Shown here: positions 25,638 to 39,100 of the stretch, one piece after another
How positions within the stretch are numbered: the first letter of the stretch is position 1
Layout of the letters: each line of letters opens with the position of its first letter
Source of the DNA: Psettodes erumei
Taxonomy: Eukaryota > Chordata > Actinopteri > Pleuronectiformes > Psettodidae
DNA length: 64,000 nt
Direction: 5' to 3'
NCBI GenBank assembly: GCA_016785225.1
Contig: JAFBJZ010000112.1
Location: 2,046,001-2,110,000 of the forward strand
The notes under the pieces: generated by a model
What the model was told of the DNA's origin: nothing
Databases searched by the model: none
The model's input: the letters and a program-made list of their open reading frames with translations, nothing else
Translations under genes and position numbers: made by a program

Positions 25638-28600
25638 GCTTATGTCAACTGAAATCACTGTGAACATGTGTGAGTGCTCTACCTGCAGGAGAAGGTGGTA
25701 CTTCAAGACTCGCTGCATAGGAACCACCAGTAGGTCCCTTAGTGTGAACTTGCCATAGTTGGCTCTCTTTGAACATTCCTGCACAGACACAAATCAACAC
25801 ATGAATGTATGAAAAAACATCAGTGACAGAGCAGGGTTTCTCCAGTTTCTCCTGAAGGGGTCATGACTTTGTTGTTATGCACAGGTCACCTGCTGAGGGC
25901 ATTCTGACCACTGCGGTGTTGTGGCTGTAAATTAGGATTTGTTTATCATCTATTACAAACAGACGTGCGACTTTTACCTCAAGCTTCATGCGTACATCCT
26001 CTCTGTCTTTGCTGATGTTGTCCAGAGTGGCGATGGCTGTCTCCACATGGCTGCAGTATTTCCCATAGATCAACAACCTGGAACAGACGTTCAAGTGAAG
26101 AACATGAGCTGGTAGACATACTGTATCATTACTTCACTGGAGAGAGCAAAAAGCAAACTTCTGAACACACAAATTAGTAGCATGGGTAAAATTGTTAAAA
26201 AATGCCCTGTTTTCATCTGAACATGACAGTAGACAGCAGAGAAAGCCTGCCATCCCTGCCCTGCTGTATATTCATTTAACAATTTCTAGGTCTTATTTGT
26301 ACATAGTTAAATAATAATAATATTCATTTGTAGAGCACTTTTCAAAAGGAGTTTCACACAGGGCAGCAAGAATAAGAACAGTTATAGTGTATTACAAATA
26401 GACAGCAAGATAAACCAGAGCTATAATACAAGAAAAAAAAAACAATTCAGAGATATTAGATAAAACAAATGATAAAACAGGGATTTAGACTGAAGCCAAA
26501 GCTAAATAAAATGATTTTTGGCTGAGACTGATTGTGGGACTGTTTCAGGGGTTTATTTATTTCATAGAGGCAAAGGAACAGAGGAGCTGGAGAGGCGATG
26601 TGGTATGCACCTCTCTTTGAATGTGATGAAGATCTGGTAAAGGTTCTGGGCACTTCTGTGGTGAACGGAGTCCTGGATCTCCAGGAGTAAACATTTGTGA
26701 ACTTTAACCAGGTCCTGAAACACAACAAGCAAACAAGCTCTTAATGTTGATCTTTGATTTCAGGCGATAACACCTGACAGTTTGGATGTTCCTGCTCAGA
26801 AAGAGAACTGCGATGCTTCAGTTTCCAGTGTGAACAGGAGGAATGATCACAGCAGCATGTGCATATCGGCACCTGTCTATGTTTTTAAGACAGACTTGAA
26901 AAAATATGAAACTGTCTTTTAATCCAATAAACGTCTATAAAATGAGAAAATAATGAAAAATGCTCATCACCACCATCTTCCAACAAACCAAAAGATGGGG
27001 CTGAAAATGTCTTGCTTTGTCCAAACGCCAAAGATCTTCAGCTGAGGTGGGCACATCATTTCCTATTTTCATTTACAACTTTACGCTTTCAAACTTTTAA
27101 ACCTGGGCACCACATAGTGACATCACTTCCTCTCGTATGTCTAACACCAGACATTAAAGCTACATGAATAGCTGTGTGACCCTCAGTTGACCAGCCAGCT
27201 GGATTATTACACTGAACACACTTACCGGGATATTCACAAACACCCTCTCCATCTCCACCGTGGATAGAAACATGACGAGGGGCGTCATAAAGTGCTGCAA
27301 GAGAGAGAGAGAGTGCAAGAGAATGAAGCTCGTCCCTCTAGAGTAAGAGTGGGAAAGTCATTTTGAGAGAAGCTATTATATTATCGGGGCCAAGTTGCAA
27401 AGAGCTGCAGTCAGCGAAAACAAGCAGGGCCGTCTGGATCACGACAATAATCTCATTTTCAGAGTTTGCAATTTAATGATTTCCTCTCAGAAAACTGCTG
27501 CCGCCCAGTCAACTCTACATCTGAGAGGAGTGGGCGAACACAAACTAAATTCCACCAGCCACTTCACTTTGAAAGTCATCTGCGAGACACTCCGCTGGGA
27601 AATCAGGCGCGGGCTTTTTCCAGACATGAACGCACACGAGCGGGAGAAGACAAGTGGCTGTGGCTGGGGTGGGTGGGGGGGCAGGAGGCGGCAGGCCTCC
27701 CACAGTCCTGTACAGTCCTGTGAAAGTGCAAGGTAAGGTGGTCTGGGATTACTCATGACCCAACGCTAATTTCAAAAATAAAAATACGCTCTTTCCCTTA
27801 TTCCTCTGTGGGAGTACAAATCTGTCACTGTGCTCATTAGTTTTCCCATTATATCCCAAAGCTGGTGATTACAGTCAGACTTTTACACTCTCATTCTGCA
27901 GGTGATAACGAGGCCGAATGTGATTACTCGTGCTCTTTTCATCTTTTCACTGTATGAAGTCAAATAAGTGGGATGACTTCAGCCCAGAGAAGGCGAACTT
28001 TCCATTCATGTCTGACCTGCAGTTGCTGAGTGTGGGCTCACATCAACTCAAACAATAAGTTAGGGAGAATTAACATTTTTTTCTGATGTCGATGTGCGCA
28101 TTACTGAGTCTGTCACGAAAGCTGAAAAATGCACATTCATGTTCCTGACTTCGTAAGCAGATATAGTTTTGTTTTTTACAGGCTCAACAGCCCTTACATA
28201 TATCCTTACAAACATTACTTCTAAGATTTGACACAATTTAGCAGCAAATATAGCCACATACATGCTGCTTTTAGAGTAAAGATAGGGGGAAAATCCTTCA
28301 CATCTACTGACCAACTGAAGAACAGATTACTTAAAAAGTAATGTAAGGATTTCCACAAAATTGTTTTACCAGGGGTGGCTCTTGGTCTAATTTATAAATA
28401 CATCATTCGGATCAGTATCCGAGGCAGGACGGTGGCACTGCTGTTCACACCAAGACGGTTCTCAGTGTGCATGTTCTCCTTGTTGCCTGCATGGGTACAG
28501 CCCCCCCCCACCCAAGCATGCAGGTGAGGTTGACTGCTGACTGTGAATGGATAGGTGATGACTGATTCATATCTCCATAAATGCATAAAGTGCATTTGAA

Positions 28601-28947
28601 CTAAGAAAACACCTTCCTTACGCTTAAGTAGGTCCTTTACAGATTTCAGTGTAGTTCTTACAAGTTTGATAAATGTTTCCATGTCAAATCAGTGGATAAC
28701 AGCACACAAAAAACATCCACTCCGTATTTCAAATACTCATTTAACCTTAGTTTGTGGACTTCATTTGCTTATATTTACAGCAGAAATGTATAATTATATT
28801 CTAGTATAAGTAAAAAACAATGTCCCATAGGTCATTTAGTCATACCTTCTCTATTGACTCCAGGGTCTCTGTGTATTTCTCTTCCGTCTGCTTGATCTCT
28901 GTTAAACAGCAGCTCCTTATGTCTGTCTCAGCCTGCTTGTGAAAGGC

Positions 28948-28987
<40 letters not shown>

Positions 28988-31900
28988 GCTGTTGAGTATA
29001 CCATTCATGATTTTCTCATGAAACACAGCATTTGTAACGTGAGTAAAATAACATTAATTTCAATAATTCCAAAGTTACACAAATATAACTTAATATGCAT
29101 GTCAAAGTCACACAGATGCTTTGAATATCAAGGTTGATTTTTTTCTGATCTGTACAAAACGGTAGGGCAGATATTAAGAGTCGATACTGGCCTATCACAG
29201 GCCTATCACAGTGTATGTCTTCTGATATGCGCTGACAGAACATAAACTGCACAAACGATGCTGGGGCGATGAGGAAAGGGTCCATCACATAGTCTGTCCA
29301 GCAGAGGGCGTTGTGACTCCAGTGTTTACACTCCCTGTGTATAATAATGTGGAATATTCCTGAATAAAGTTCATTCAAGAATAATTTGTTAAAGGAAGTA
29401 GCCTTCTGAGTGACTTTGCTGAGTGCAGAATCAGCACACAAGTCACTTAAAAAAGTCCATCTTCATTCAAGCTCATAAATTCACTATATCAGCTACTGTA
29501 TCTGTAATCAGTTAATTTTTTCCCCTCTAAAATAAGAAAATCAAAAATCCCATATGGTTCAGGCTCAAAAAAATTAATGAAGATTAGCTATCTTAAAGCT
29601 CAATAATGTTAATTTACAAATAACTGTATATTGTATATTTAAGAGTGAACAACCTTGTTATCGACTTCTCGGCAAGAAAGCAAATATACAAATTTCCCAA
29701 AATGTCGACATGTTCCTTTAAATCAGACAGCAGGTGTCAGACAGTCGACACCAGTATCACTGAGGCACCGGAGAAAATGTGAGCTAGTGGGAGGACGAGG
29801 ACTGACCGGAGGAGGGATGGCTTCCGTCTTCATCAGGTCCTCATAGATCTCTCCACCGTCTTCATCATCATACACACAGTCATAAAGATCCTCCTCATCA
29901 TCCACCACATCCTCGCTGCAGCACAGGGACATATCGCAATCATATTAAATGGTCACATAATAACATCCTGATCCATCTGGTTCAACAGATACTAATATTA
30001 TTAGAAGGAATCTTGTTAGTCACGGATAACAGTTAATCCATGGCTGTGAAAGTGGCTCAGCACCACAAACATACACAGACTTCTATGTGTGACACCACAG
30101 ACATGTTCTGACTGACTGTCTCAGCCAATTACTGCACTGTATTCTCCTCCATATTAAATGAGCCAAAGCCAAGTCTTCGAAATCTTTCTGATTCAGCTGG
30201 ATTTACATAAAGGGCTTTGCATGTTTATGCCAGGAGTCCTGTCTGCAGTGCAGGCTGATTGTGTCATGATGATGTCATGCAGTGATGGGCATGGTATGAT
30301 TTTGTTCCTCGTTAATTTCCTGAAGTGAAAAATACCTTACTGGTCATTTTGATAAAACAATAATTTGTTATCATCATGGTATAAGTGCGAGGCCTGAAGT
30401 TGCACGTTCGCATGTTGTTCAGTGTGTACTCAGGTTCCAACAGGGTTGAACAGGGTTTTTAAAGAGTTTCTGCGTACATGAAAAGCTGTCATTTGAATAA
30501 TCAACCCCTTCATAAGTGTGTAAGGAATCGGGTGTGAAGACTGGCTGAAATATGATCAAAACACAAACTAACACCACTTATGGTGGACTAAGACAAGAGC
30601 TGGGACAAGCCCCTGAAGGAGGAGCTTGCTGCCTTCCAGTCAACACCCAGGGAACAAATGTTACATCCACCCACAGCCTGCAGATTTTTAACTATTGGGC
30701 AAAACATATACTGCAACGAGGAGGGGAGGAGAGGAGACATACTCTATGAGCTCCTTCAGGTGGTTGTAGATGTCCTCATCTTCAACACTCTCTTCTGTTG
30801 GAAAGGGCCTTCAAAGGGAAAACAAGGCATTGTGTTAACTTATAATCATCATCACAGCAGTGTGTAGCCTGCCACATGTTATATTGTTTTGTCTTTATAT
30901 ATCTCACTGTCACATGTGATTGTTTACATGAAATCATATTATAAAACATAATCACAGCATTGTCCTGTGCCTTGTGCGAAACATACCTGATTCCAGTCTG
31001 TTGTGCGATCACTGTGTGGGAGAGTTTAGACAGTGTGTCCATAACCTGCAACAGAAACAAGGGCGTGTCATTCACAATCAGATTCAGACATTGTAAAGAT
31101 GCACAGTTTGCTGCATTTCTAAGCGGAGACACATGAGGGCAGCGTTCTCAAACACCATCCGCTGACTCGCACACGCTGCAACTGTGTTGCTGATTTGCAC
31201 ACAAGAGCCAAAATCAAAAAGAAGAAGTAATATATGTTTGCTGTGTTTTAACATCTGCACAGACCTCCACGAACAACCACTTTCACCTGTATTCGGACAG
31301 GGTGAGAGGGGAACAGGGAACAATGACAGCAGAAACTTCCTCATCTGACACACTGTCAGCAGAAGGTCAGAGTCCGATCAGTACGGATCAGCAATCGATG
31401 GTGCTGTGAAGTTAACAGTGCGCTGACACGGCTGCTATTAGTATGACATGTAATTTCACACTGCTGTGCTCAGCCCTGTCAGTGCCCTTGACCCTGCAAG
31501 GGTGAGGTGAGCGCCTTGACCACTCACGGTTGAACTCACCCGATGAACACACAGCGCTCAGCAGGGACCTCGTTCACGGCTCCACAGACCTGCTTTTTTT
31601 GAGAGTTCATCTATTGTCACCACTGACATAACACAAAGGCGTGAGTGCGACACATGAACACATCACTGATTTTATGTAGACACATCTGCCCTGGAGCTCT
31701 CAGAGATCAATACTGATCACACAACTGGCCACCCCCCTGCACACACAACAAACAGGATAAACAGTCGCACACAAAGGACAGGCAGACAGAGACATCTTGC
31801 TGCTGCTGATACCTTTAACTTTACCACAGTACACCACAGGGACAACAACGTGACGCGCAGCGTGTCACTGAGGTAAAATTCATGTCCACCCACCACAGGA

Positions 31901-33386
31901 TGCTGAAGACTGATGAACATAAAATGGTTTAAGTCTAGCATTGATCAATTTCACCACGTGCAATCAATCAAGCCGCATTACACACACCAAATGGAAGGTG
32001 GACGACACTGAGTGATTTTTCCCAATTCATGAATCTGTCGCAGTTTGACTCTGACAAAGCGTTTTATCACAACACATCAGAGGCGCTGTGAAGCACAAAT
32101 TAAACACCAAACTCAGTCATCAGAGGGAGAGCAGTGTGTGTGTGTGTGGGGTGGGGGTTGCACGTAATGAGAAGGCAGCAGAGAGGACTGAGGACATGAG
32201 AGGAGCACCGCTGCTGCAACAACCCTGCATGTATACACATTTACATAAGTCTCATAACAAGTCATCAGAACAAATTATGACAAAATCAACTGCTGTTCTT
32301 CTAATGGCCCAACATTCCCATCCATGTTTCGTTTCCCTGACGCTGAGCTACATTGTTATTAACCAAGACATATTCTGCACTAATCTCTCAGTTTGATGAC
32401 TGCTAAATTTACATAAGAGAGTGTTAAACTGGCTGTGTAGCTGGACTTAGCTAAGAAGACAGGAGGCTCGAAGTGGAGGTGAGCTGCATAGCAACCAGGT
32501 GTTTATTTCACCCACACTGAACAACTGACCATAGCCGCAGGCTACAGGTGGCTTGTATGAGTCTGACCACTACACCAGCATAGACTTTTATACAAACCAG
32601 CCAGAGTCGCCACCCTTATGGTAATTCAGCAGATTACAGGGTTAAAGCACTTTTGTATTTGCTCATTTTTCAAACCCAGAAGCTATGTCCATTTTTAACA
32701 GTCTATGTTCCAAACACAGACACAGATAGATACACTGCAAATGACGCATCTTTTTTTTCTGAGTAAGTCCTCAGATGTTTTGCACAGAATCGCCCACCCT
32801 CACACAGTTGTTAGGCAGAGATGATGGTGCACTCTCTCCAGTAACAAAGCGCATGACATCCAGAGGCCAGCTGGCACGTACGACGTGTCCGAAGCTGAAG
32901 CTGCACCGCGTGACCAACAGGGCTTTGGAGGTGTTCCAGTTGTAGCTGGCAGGCATTTTTGTGGACAAGCCATGTCGCGTTGTGCTATTTGTCTTCAGTG
33001 AATACATGAGTCACGCACATTCACAACAAAACTGACCATCTGCACACAGCCAAGATGACTTTCAGAAGTCTATTGCTCCCATCAATGGTCACACTGCTAA
33101 TAATAGAAACATCAAGAGAATGTGCAGAAAGGAAATGAAAGGCTGAAATTCCAAGAGGCAGTATACTTTATTTTAGCCGAAAAACTCCATCAGTCAGCAG
33201 AGCAAAAATATAGATGATTACTACTGTTCTCAGAACTGCGTTATGCAAGACTTAAAAATACATCATGATTCAACTGTCACAAAGTCTCCAGTGCAGAACT
33301 GATACAGGATCTGTTCTTTAAAGCTGCAGGGAGCACCTGTGTCATCAGCCCAAATCATCAGCAAAAAGAAGTCCAGTGCAAGAGTC

Positions 33387-33431
<45 letters not shown>

Positions 33432-36041
33432 CACGTGCATGTAAAGCTGAGGTTAGAGGCTCAGCAGACGTGGAAGATGAAGTGGTCATGCAGGGGGGAC
33501 TGGCCCTTTGATGGAGGCTAATAAATCTGTCCCGTCCCAGCACGGCTGCCCCGCTGGAGCTAATGATTCACACCACAGCAATTAAAGCAGGATGAGGGAT
33601 GAGTCTGCCCAGATGAAAGGCAGACAAGCACGTACTGCTTCGGGTGCATGTCAGCAGCATTCGTTTCACTCACGATGCCGCTGCTCAACACACGGCAGCT
33701 TGTGTTCACCGTCATGAATGGAGGGTCTTTCGAGTGGAGACTTTCTGATGCATTTCAACACAAGATTTACTGGGCACATTTTAATGGGCGCAGGGAGCAG
33801 ACAAAGACACAGAGGACACAATTTGATCTTCAAGGAGAAAATGTTTCTGCCATCAACATGCAGAGCTACTGATTATTCTCCTCTTTGTTTATTCTGGGAC
33901 AGCCTTCACTGTTCCGTATGCTGGAGGGCACCTTCTGAAAAATGGCTGATGCATTTTCCATGTGTAATATGCCTACAGTTTTATTGGTTTCACACACAAC
34001 CCAGCATGCTGCCCCAGTTCCTCTTGTTCTTCACTCTATTCTCCCTATTTTTCTCCAAATGACTTATCATCTGGTTATCATCTGAGACAGAGGCCAGTGA
34101 GATAATCCAGTGGAACACATACAGTTAGTATCATCTTATTATTTCATTACTTTATCACTTCATTACAAATTCTGAAATCAGAACTGAACTGCAGAATCAA
34201 ACTCCTCATAAACAAACCCCCACAAGCCTGACACGAGGAGACGACACGACACTGACCGAGCATCAGCTGCTCAGCTACACATGAGAGGAACAGGGAGGGA
34301 GACACTGGAGGGTTTGACCTGACCACAGCAAACAAGCAGGTGTGAAAGCACCTTCAGACAGTGTTACAGTCACCCGACTGCCCCCCAACCCACACCTCAC
34401 AGTGTTTCATCAATCACTTCAGGAACATGATTCTCACAGCTCAAGAGTTCATCACTTCCCCAAACAAATGAGCAGTTCTCATTGTATCTGTGCATCCACA
34501 CATATTTCCTCATTGTGTTCATGCATTTCTCATTTGACAACCAATTACATCTTTGTCAGATAGACTGACAGATCTCTCACCATCAGTGTTTTCAATCACT
34601 TTCTTCAGGTTTGTACGAAACAGCACGGTGGGTCACACATCATTGGTGGTGGTAGCACAACAAATGCTAGGCAGTTATGGGGCTGGCTATCATACAGTGA
34701 TCATCATAATCAGATATCATGAAGCTGGCTGTGGCTGGGCAGGAATAATAATAGAAAAAGGAGAGACTGGATGCCCCTTGATTTGTTTTATTTACATGTA
34801 TTTACTGTATAATGTAATTGGTGATGTGCTGTATGAAGTTTCATTGTATATTTGTCTTTTGTACCTACGTTTATCATTTCTCACCCTTTCTCATTCACAA
34901 AGAAATCTTTCACCATTCATTGATTCTGAACATTTTTACTCAGCGGGACATGATTTTCAGGTTTTTATTGAAATATCAAAATATTTGGTGTCTTGATGCA
35001 CAGGTGAAAAGAATGAATCCACTGGTGACAATGTTAATGTGACTGACTGACTGACAAGTTTTGGATTGTTTAAGAGGCTTTTGCGCAGCTGATTTAATGT
35101 CAGGAGAAACTGAACATGAGCAGGGACTGTTCTGAGAACAGCATTTAGAGTTGTGAGAATGGTGTTTCTATATGGGAACCGCATCAAAGCGGTTGCCAAA
35201 AACTCTAAGTACTACAGTACTGATGTACTACAAGTACTAAAAGCTCCAATGTGGCTTTTGCTAACAGGCTGTGGTTCTGCTTCAGTTTGAAAAAAAAACA
35301 CCTTTAAATGACTATAGAAACTCTAAAGGTTTGTTAGTGATTAAAAAAATGTTTTTATTGCAAATCAATCAACAAGTTATTCTTCCCCTTTTACTGCCAC
35401 TGAGCCTCTTTTTAGAGACACTGCTTGATAAAACATTTATGAAAAGCAGGAAAAAACGTCAGTGAAATCCTGTTTGTGTTTCACACAGAAAGCCAAAAGG
35501 CTCCTCTCCCTCATGACCACATTTCCCATCAAGCAGTTTTAAAAACACATGACTTACACTACAGAAACAGTAGATTCAGTGCCTGTTGGTGTAAAATGTG
35601 TTGGGCGTGTGTCATTGTGGACTAATTCATTTTAGCTCACTTCCTGTTTTTCGTGTGTGTGTGTATGGGATTACTCTTACTTCTACATACATGCACACAC
35701 ACAAACTTGCGTGTGAGCATGTCTGTCTGACACATGTGGCCCGTTCATTTCCAGTAAAAGCCTGACTGGCTCAGAGAGAGCGATGGCAAATGTTTGGCAA
35801 TCAGTGCTCAGGCTCATTAACACATAATTTGCGTGTCTGTGTATATGGGGGCGCTCAGCTGATTGGAATGTGGTCCCCTCCATCTTCATTGCCTGCATCA
35901 TTTAGTCCAGCGCTCTCATTAAACACGGCTTCGCGTGCATCCATTCTACAATCACGCATATGGTAACGACACAACATCACAATGAGACAGCTGAAAACAC
36001 TCATCCTGAGAGAAATCTGATTTTTTTTTGTCAGAGTGGGT

Positions 36042-36135
<94 letters not shown>

Positions 36136-36160
36136 CAGACAGATAGATAGATAGATAGAC

Positions 36161-36199
<39 letters not shown>

Positions 36200-39100
36200 C
36201 AGATGGACACATAGCTCTCCTCAGATTGACGGTAGCTGCACCACAGAGGGCTCTGTCACCTGATGGGTAGGCCACATTGCAGTCTTTGATTTCCATTTCT
36301 CACGTCCTCCATCTCCCAGGGGTTCAGCTTTGGGTACGTGCGGGTGTGTTTTTTGACGCTGACACTGTCAACACATTTACTTACGTAACAGAAAACAGCG
36401 AAATGTATTCATGTAGGTCCCTGTCCTGCAAGAAAGCCCCTTTGGGCTGTGTTTTTACAGTCACAGTGTGTTGGGCTTTCCTCTGGAGGTGGGTGCTGTT
36501 GGAGAGGTGGTCTGATGGGCTTGACTGAGTGGTACTGGAGCTGTCCTGAAACCATTTTTTAAACATTCGACGGCACATTTCAGCACCAAAAAGGAGGGCA
36601 CCGCCATCTCATCCCAACTTCATGACCAGAAAACAGTGATGTGAGTGATAAGTAATAACAATTTACCTGGTTAATAGCTTGTATTTATGTAATATAATCT
36701 CTTCTTATTAACAGAAACATGTGAGAGCTTAATTAACTGTATATCCTGTCCTGTAAACACTCAGCAGTGGAGGCTGAGGATACGCCCAGGCCTCTTTAAA
36801 GTTCACCTCAGTTCTGTCATGCGCTCGACCGGAGGCAAAGTTAACCACAGCGTGATCCTCTATCTCTCCCTCCCTTCCAATAACTCCTTCTCGACAGTGT
36901 GAGGTCAAAAGCAAGGTCATCCTTGCTGTCCAGGTGGCTCACATCAGCCTCCACAGACCGCAGCCCCTCAGGACACACACACAAACAGTCACACCCTCCC
37001 TCCTCATCAAAGCAGATCCTCGAAGTCCTTCTCAAATACTCCTGAATGTCCATGTTTATGTTCACAGGCAAGCATAGCACCCAAGGCATCACTCATCTGC
37101 ATGGCTTCCCACACTGACAGACACATGTGCACATACAAACACCTCTGATCCACCAGGTCTTCGCTCCAGCTGAATTTCACACTGTCTGAACCATCCGTCA
37201 GTCACACCAACACACACACACCTCATGCGTGTGACCCTTTTAATAGAGCCATTCAAGATGACGTTCAACCTCCGTCCGACAGTTTCCTCCTTCAGTGCGG
37301 TGCACAGCAGACTCACACGACTGATTCTGTTGCTCAGCCTGCTGAGAGCCGAGAAGCCTTCTGTGCACAGATAGCAGAACGCATCCCAAAGCTACTGTGC
37401 TCACTGCTGTTATTATCATTGTATCCACTGTGACAGCCATGCTAAAGACATAACCTCCCCTCTCCACCCACTCCTGCACCAATCTTCAACACAATCTCCA
37501 TTGTTTCATCACGCTGACACCACCAGCTCATTCCCTCTCTGCTGAAACATTATCCTGCAGTTAACTGAGGATGAAATGAAGCAGATGGGGAAAACTGGTG
37601 TCCCTGAGGGGGTCTTTCAACCCCAAATATCAAGTCCGCATTTAAAAGTCAACTGTTGTAGTGAAGTTACCAGGATACTGTTTAAACACTACAGATTGCA
37701 GCTCCTCGTAGACTACAGTGGGGAGCCAAGACTTGTAAGACTCGCCAAAACCAAGTGTAAGAGCGAGTTTGAGTGAGCTGCCCGCGATGTAAACGATGTC
37801 CTGAGGCGGTCAGTGAAAATCCATATGGACATTCCACTGGATTTTTTCCCTCCCTCACTCCCAGAGCTTTTGATCCCCGCTGTGTCAGCCACGGACCCCT
37901 ACGCTTCGGTTTGAGCCGACCCTGTCTCTCCACATGTGATGTGATGATTCACAAGAAAGGACAATATAGGTGTTGAAACTGTGACGCAGTATGTTTGTCG
38001 CTGACCTCGTGCACAGCAGTACCTGGCTCGGCATCTGTGCCGTTAAAGTGGGAGCATACAGACTAAATTCTACTGGGGATAATAAACTGACTATGGAGGA
38101 ACTTCGTGGCCATTTTAGGGGGACCAGAACCTTTGTGCATGCCCCCGCCACAGGAATGGCCCCCTGAAGGCAATTTACAGGAACTTTTTTCAGGGCTGAA
38201 AAAAAAACATTGGGTAGTGCTTGAAGCTAATTACCTCATACAGGAGGTGACAACAAGTGACAACTAGTTGCAGTCTTCCATTCTCACACATCGTCATTAA
38301 TAACCAGTGGCGGAGCTAGACTCTTATCCTTGGGGTGGCCAGGGGGTGGCCAAGGCAATTTAAGGGGGTTCACAGACTATGACAGTGGATTTTTTTGTCG
38401 ACCAATCAATTGCATTCGGAGTCTCAAATGTTCAAATGTTGAAATGTACATACTAAGTACACGGGAGATGAGATGTCTGTATGTAATTTGCAGTTTGTTA
38501 ACATCCTCGTCAGAATCAGAGGCCTCTGTGTCCTCCTTTGATGGAACTACATTGTATAGTGTAATAAAAATAAAAATGCAACCACCATTAAAAAACAACA
38601 CAGGTCAGTAACCAACACTTCAAAATATCTGAAAACTTAATATTACTGAATTGAGCATGTGACTCCTTCTGTAGTTGCTCTGACCTGGTGATGATGGGCC
38701 GTGTTGTGCCTCACATTCTCTCTCCTGACCCATCCCAGGATGGGAGGCCAGTTTAAGCCAGTTTGTTACTCCTAGCATCACTTTACTAAATGTCAGGGCA
38801 AAAAGACCACTGTAAATGTAAGTTTAATACTTAAACCTTTCAGCTAACTGACAGGCTAGCTACCATCTTCACATTACATTTCATTTGAGCCAACAGAGCA
38901 TGAAACAGCTAGCTGGCTGATTGTCTGCTAGTTTCAGTCCTCCAAAATCATCGGAGAAACACGTCAATATAAACAGAAACCCAAAATAAATGTAGACGTT
39001 AATGTGACGTCTATTGACTGCTAAGTCATCACTGATTTCAAAATGCAGCTGTCTCCTTTCGACAAGACGTGCGGTGCCATGATATGTCAGTCATCTGGGG

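Larger units (their letters stand above)
22047..25682 (-). other. intron 10
   Basis: 3.6 kb. Contains the second copy of a dispersed repeat (22451-23104) with an element inserted in it, (CA)n tracts at 22897, 23449 and 25603, and nothing else recognised. Confidence 0.8.

Noticed and set aside
28950..28986. CRISPR-like or satellite array at CA tracts
   Set aside because: Simple dinucleotide repeats without spacers in a vertebrate intron.
35952..36296. YLSIYLSI repeat protein
   Set aside because: Translation of the GATA microsatellite, not a gene.
36840..37482. Set of overlapping minus-strand ORFs in intron 2 with one hydrophobic segment
   Set aside because: Considered as a nested gene. No start, splice or family signal; segments overlap each other in different frames.
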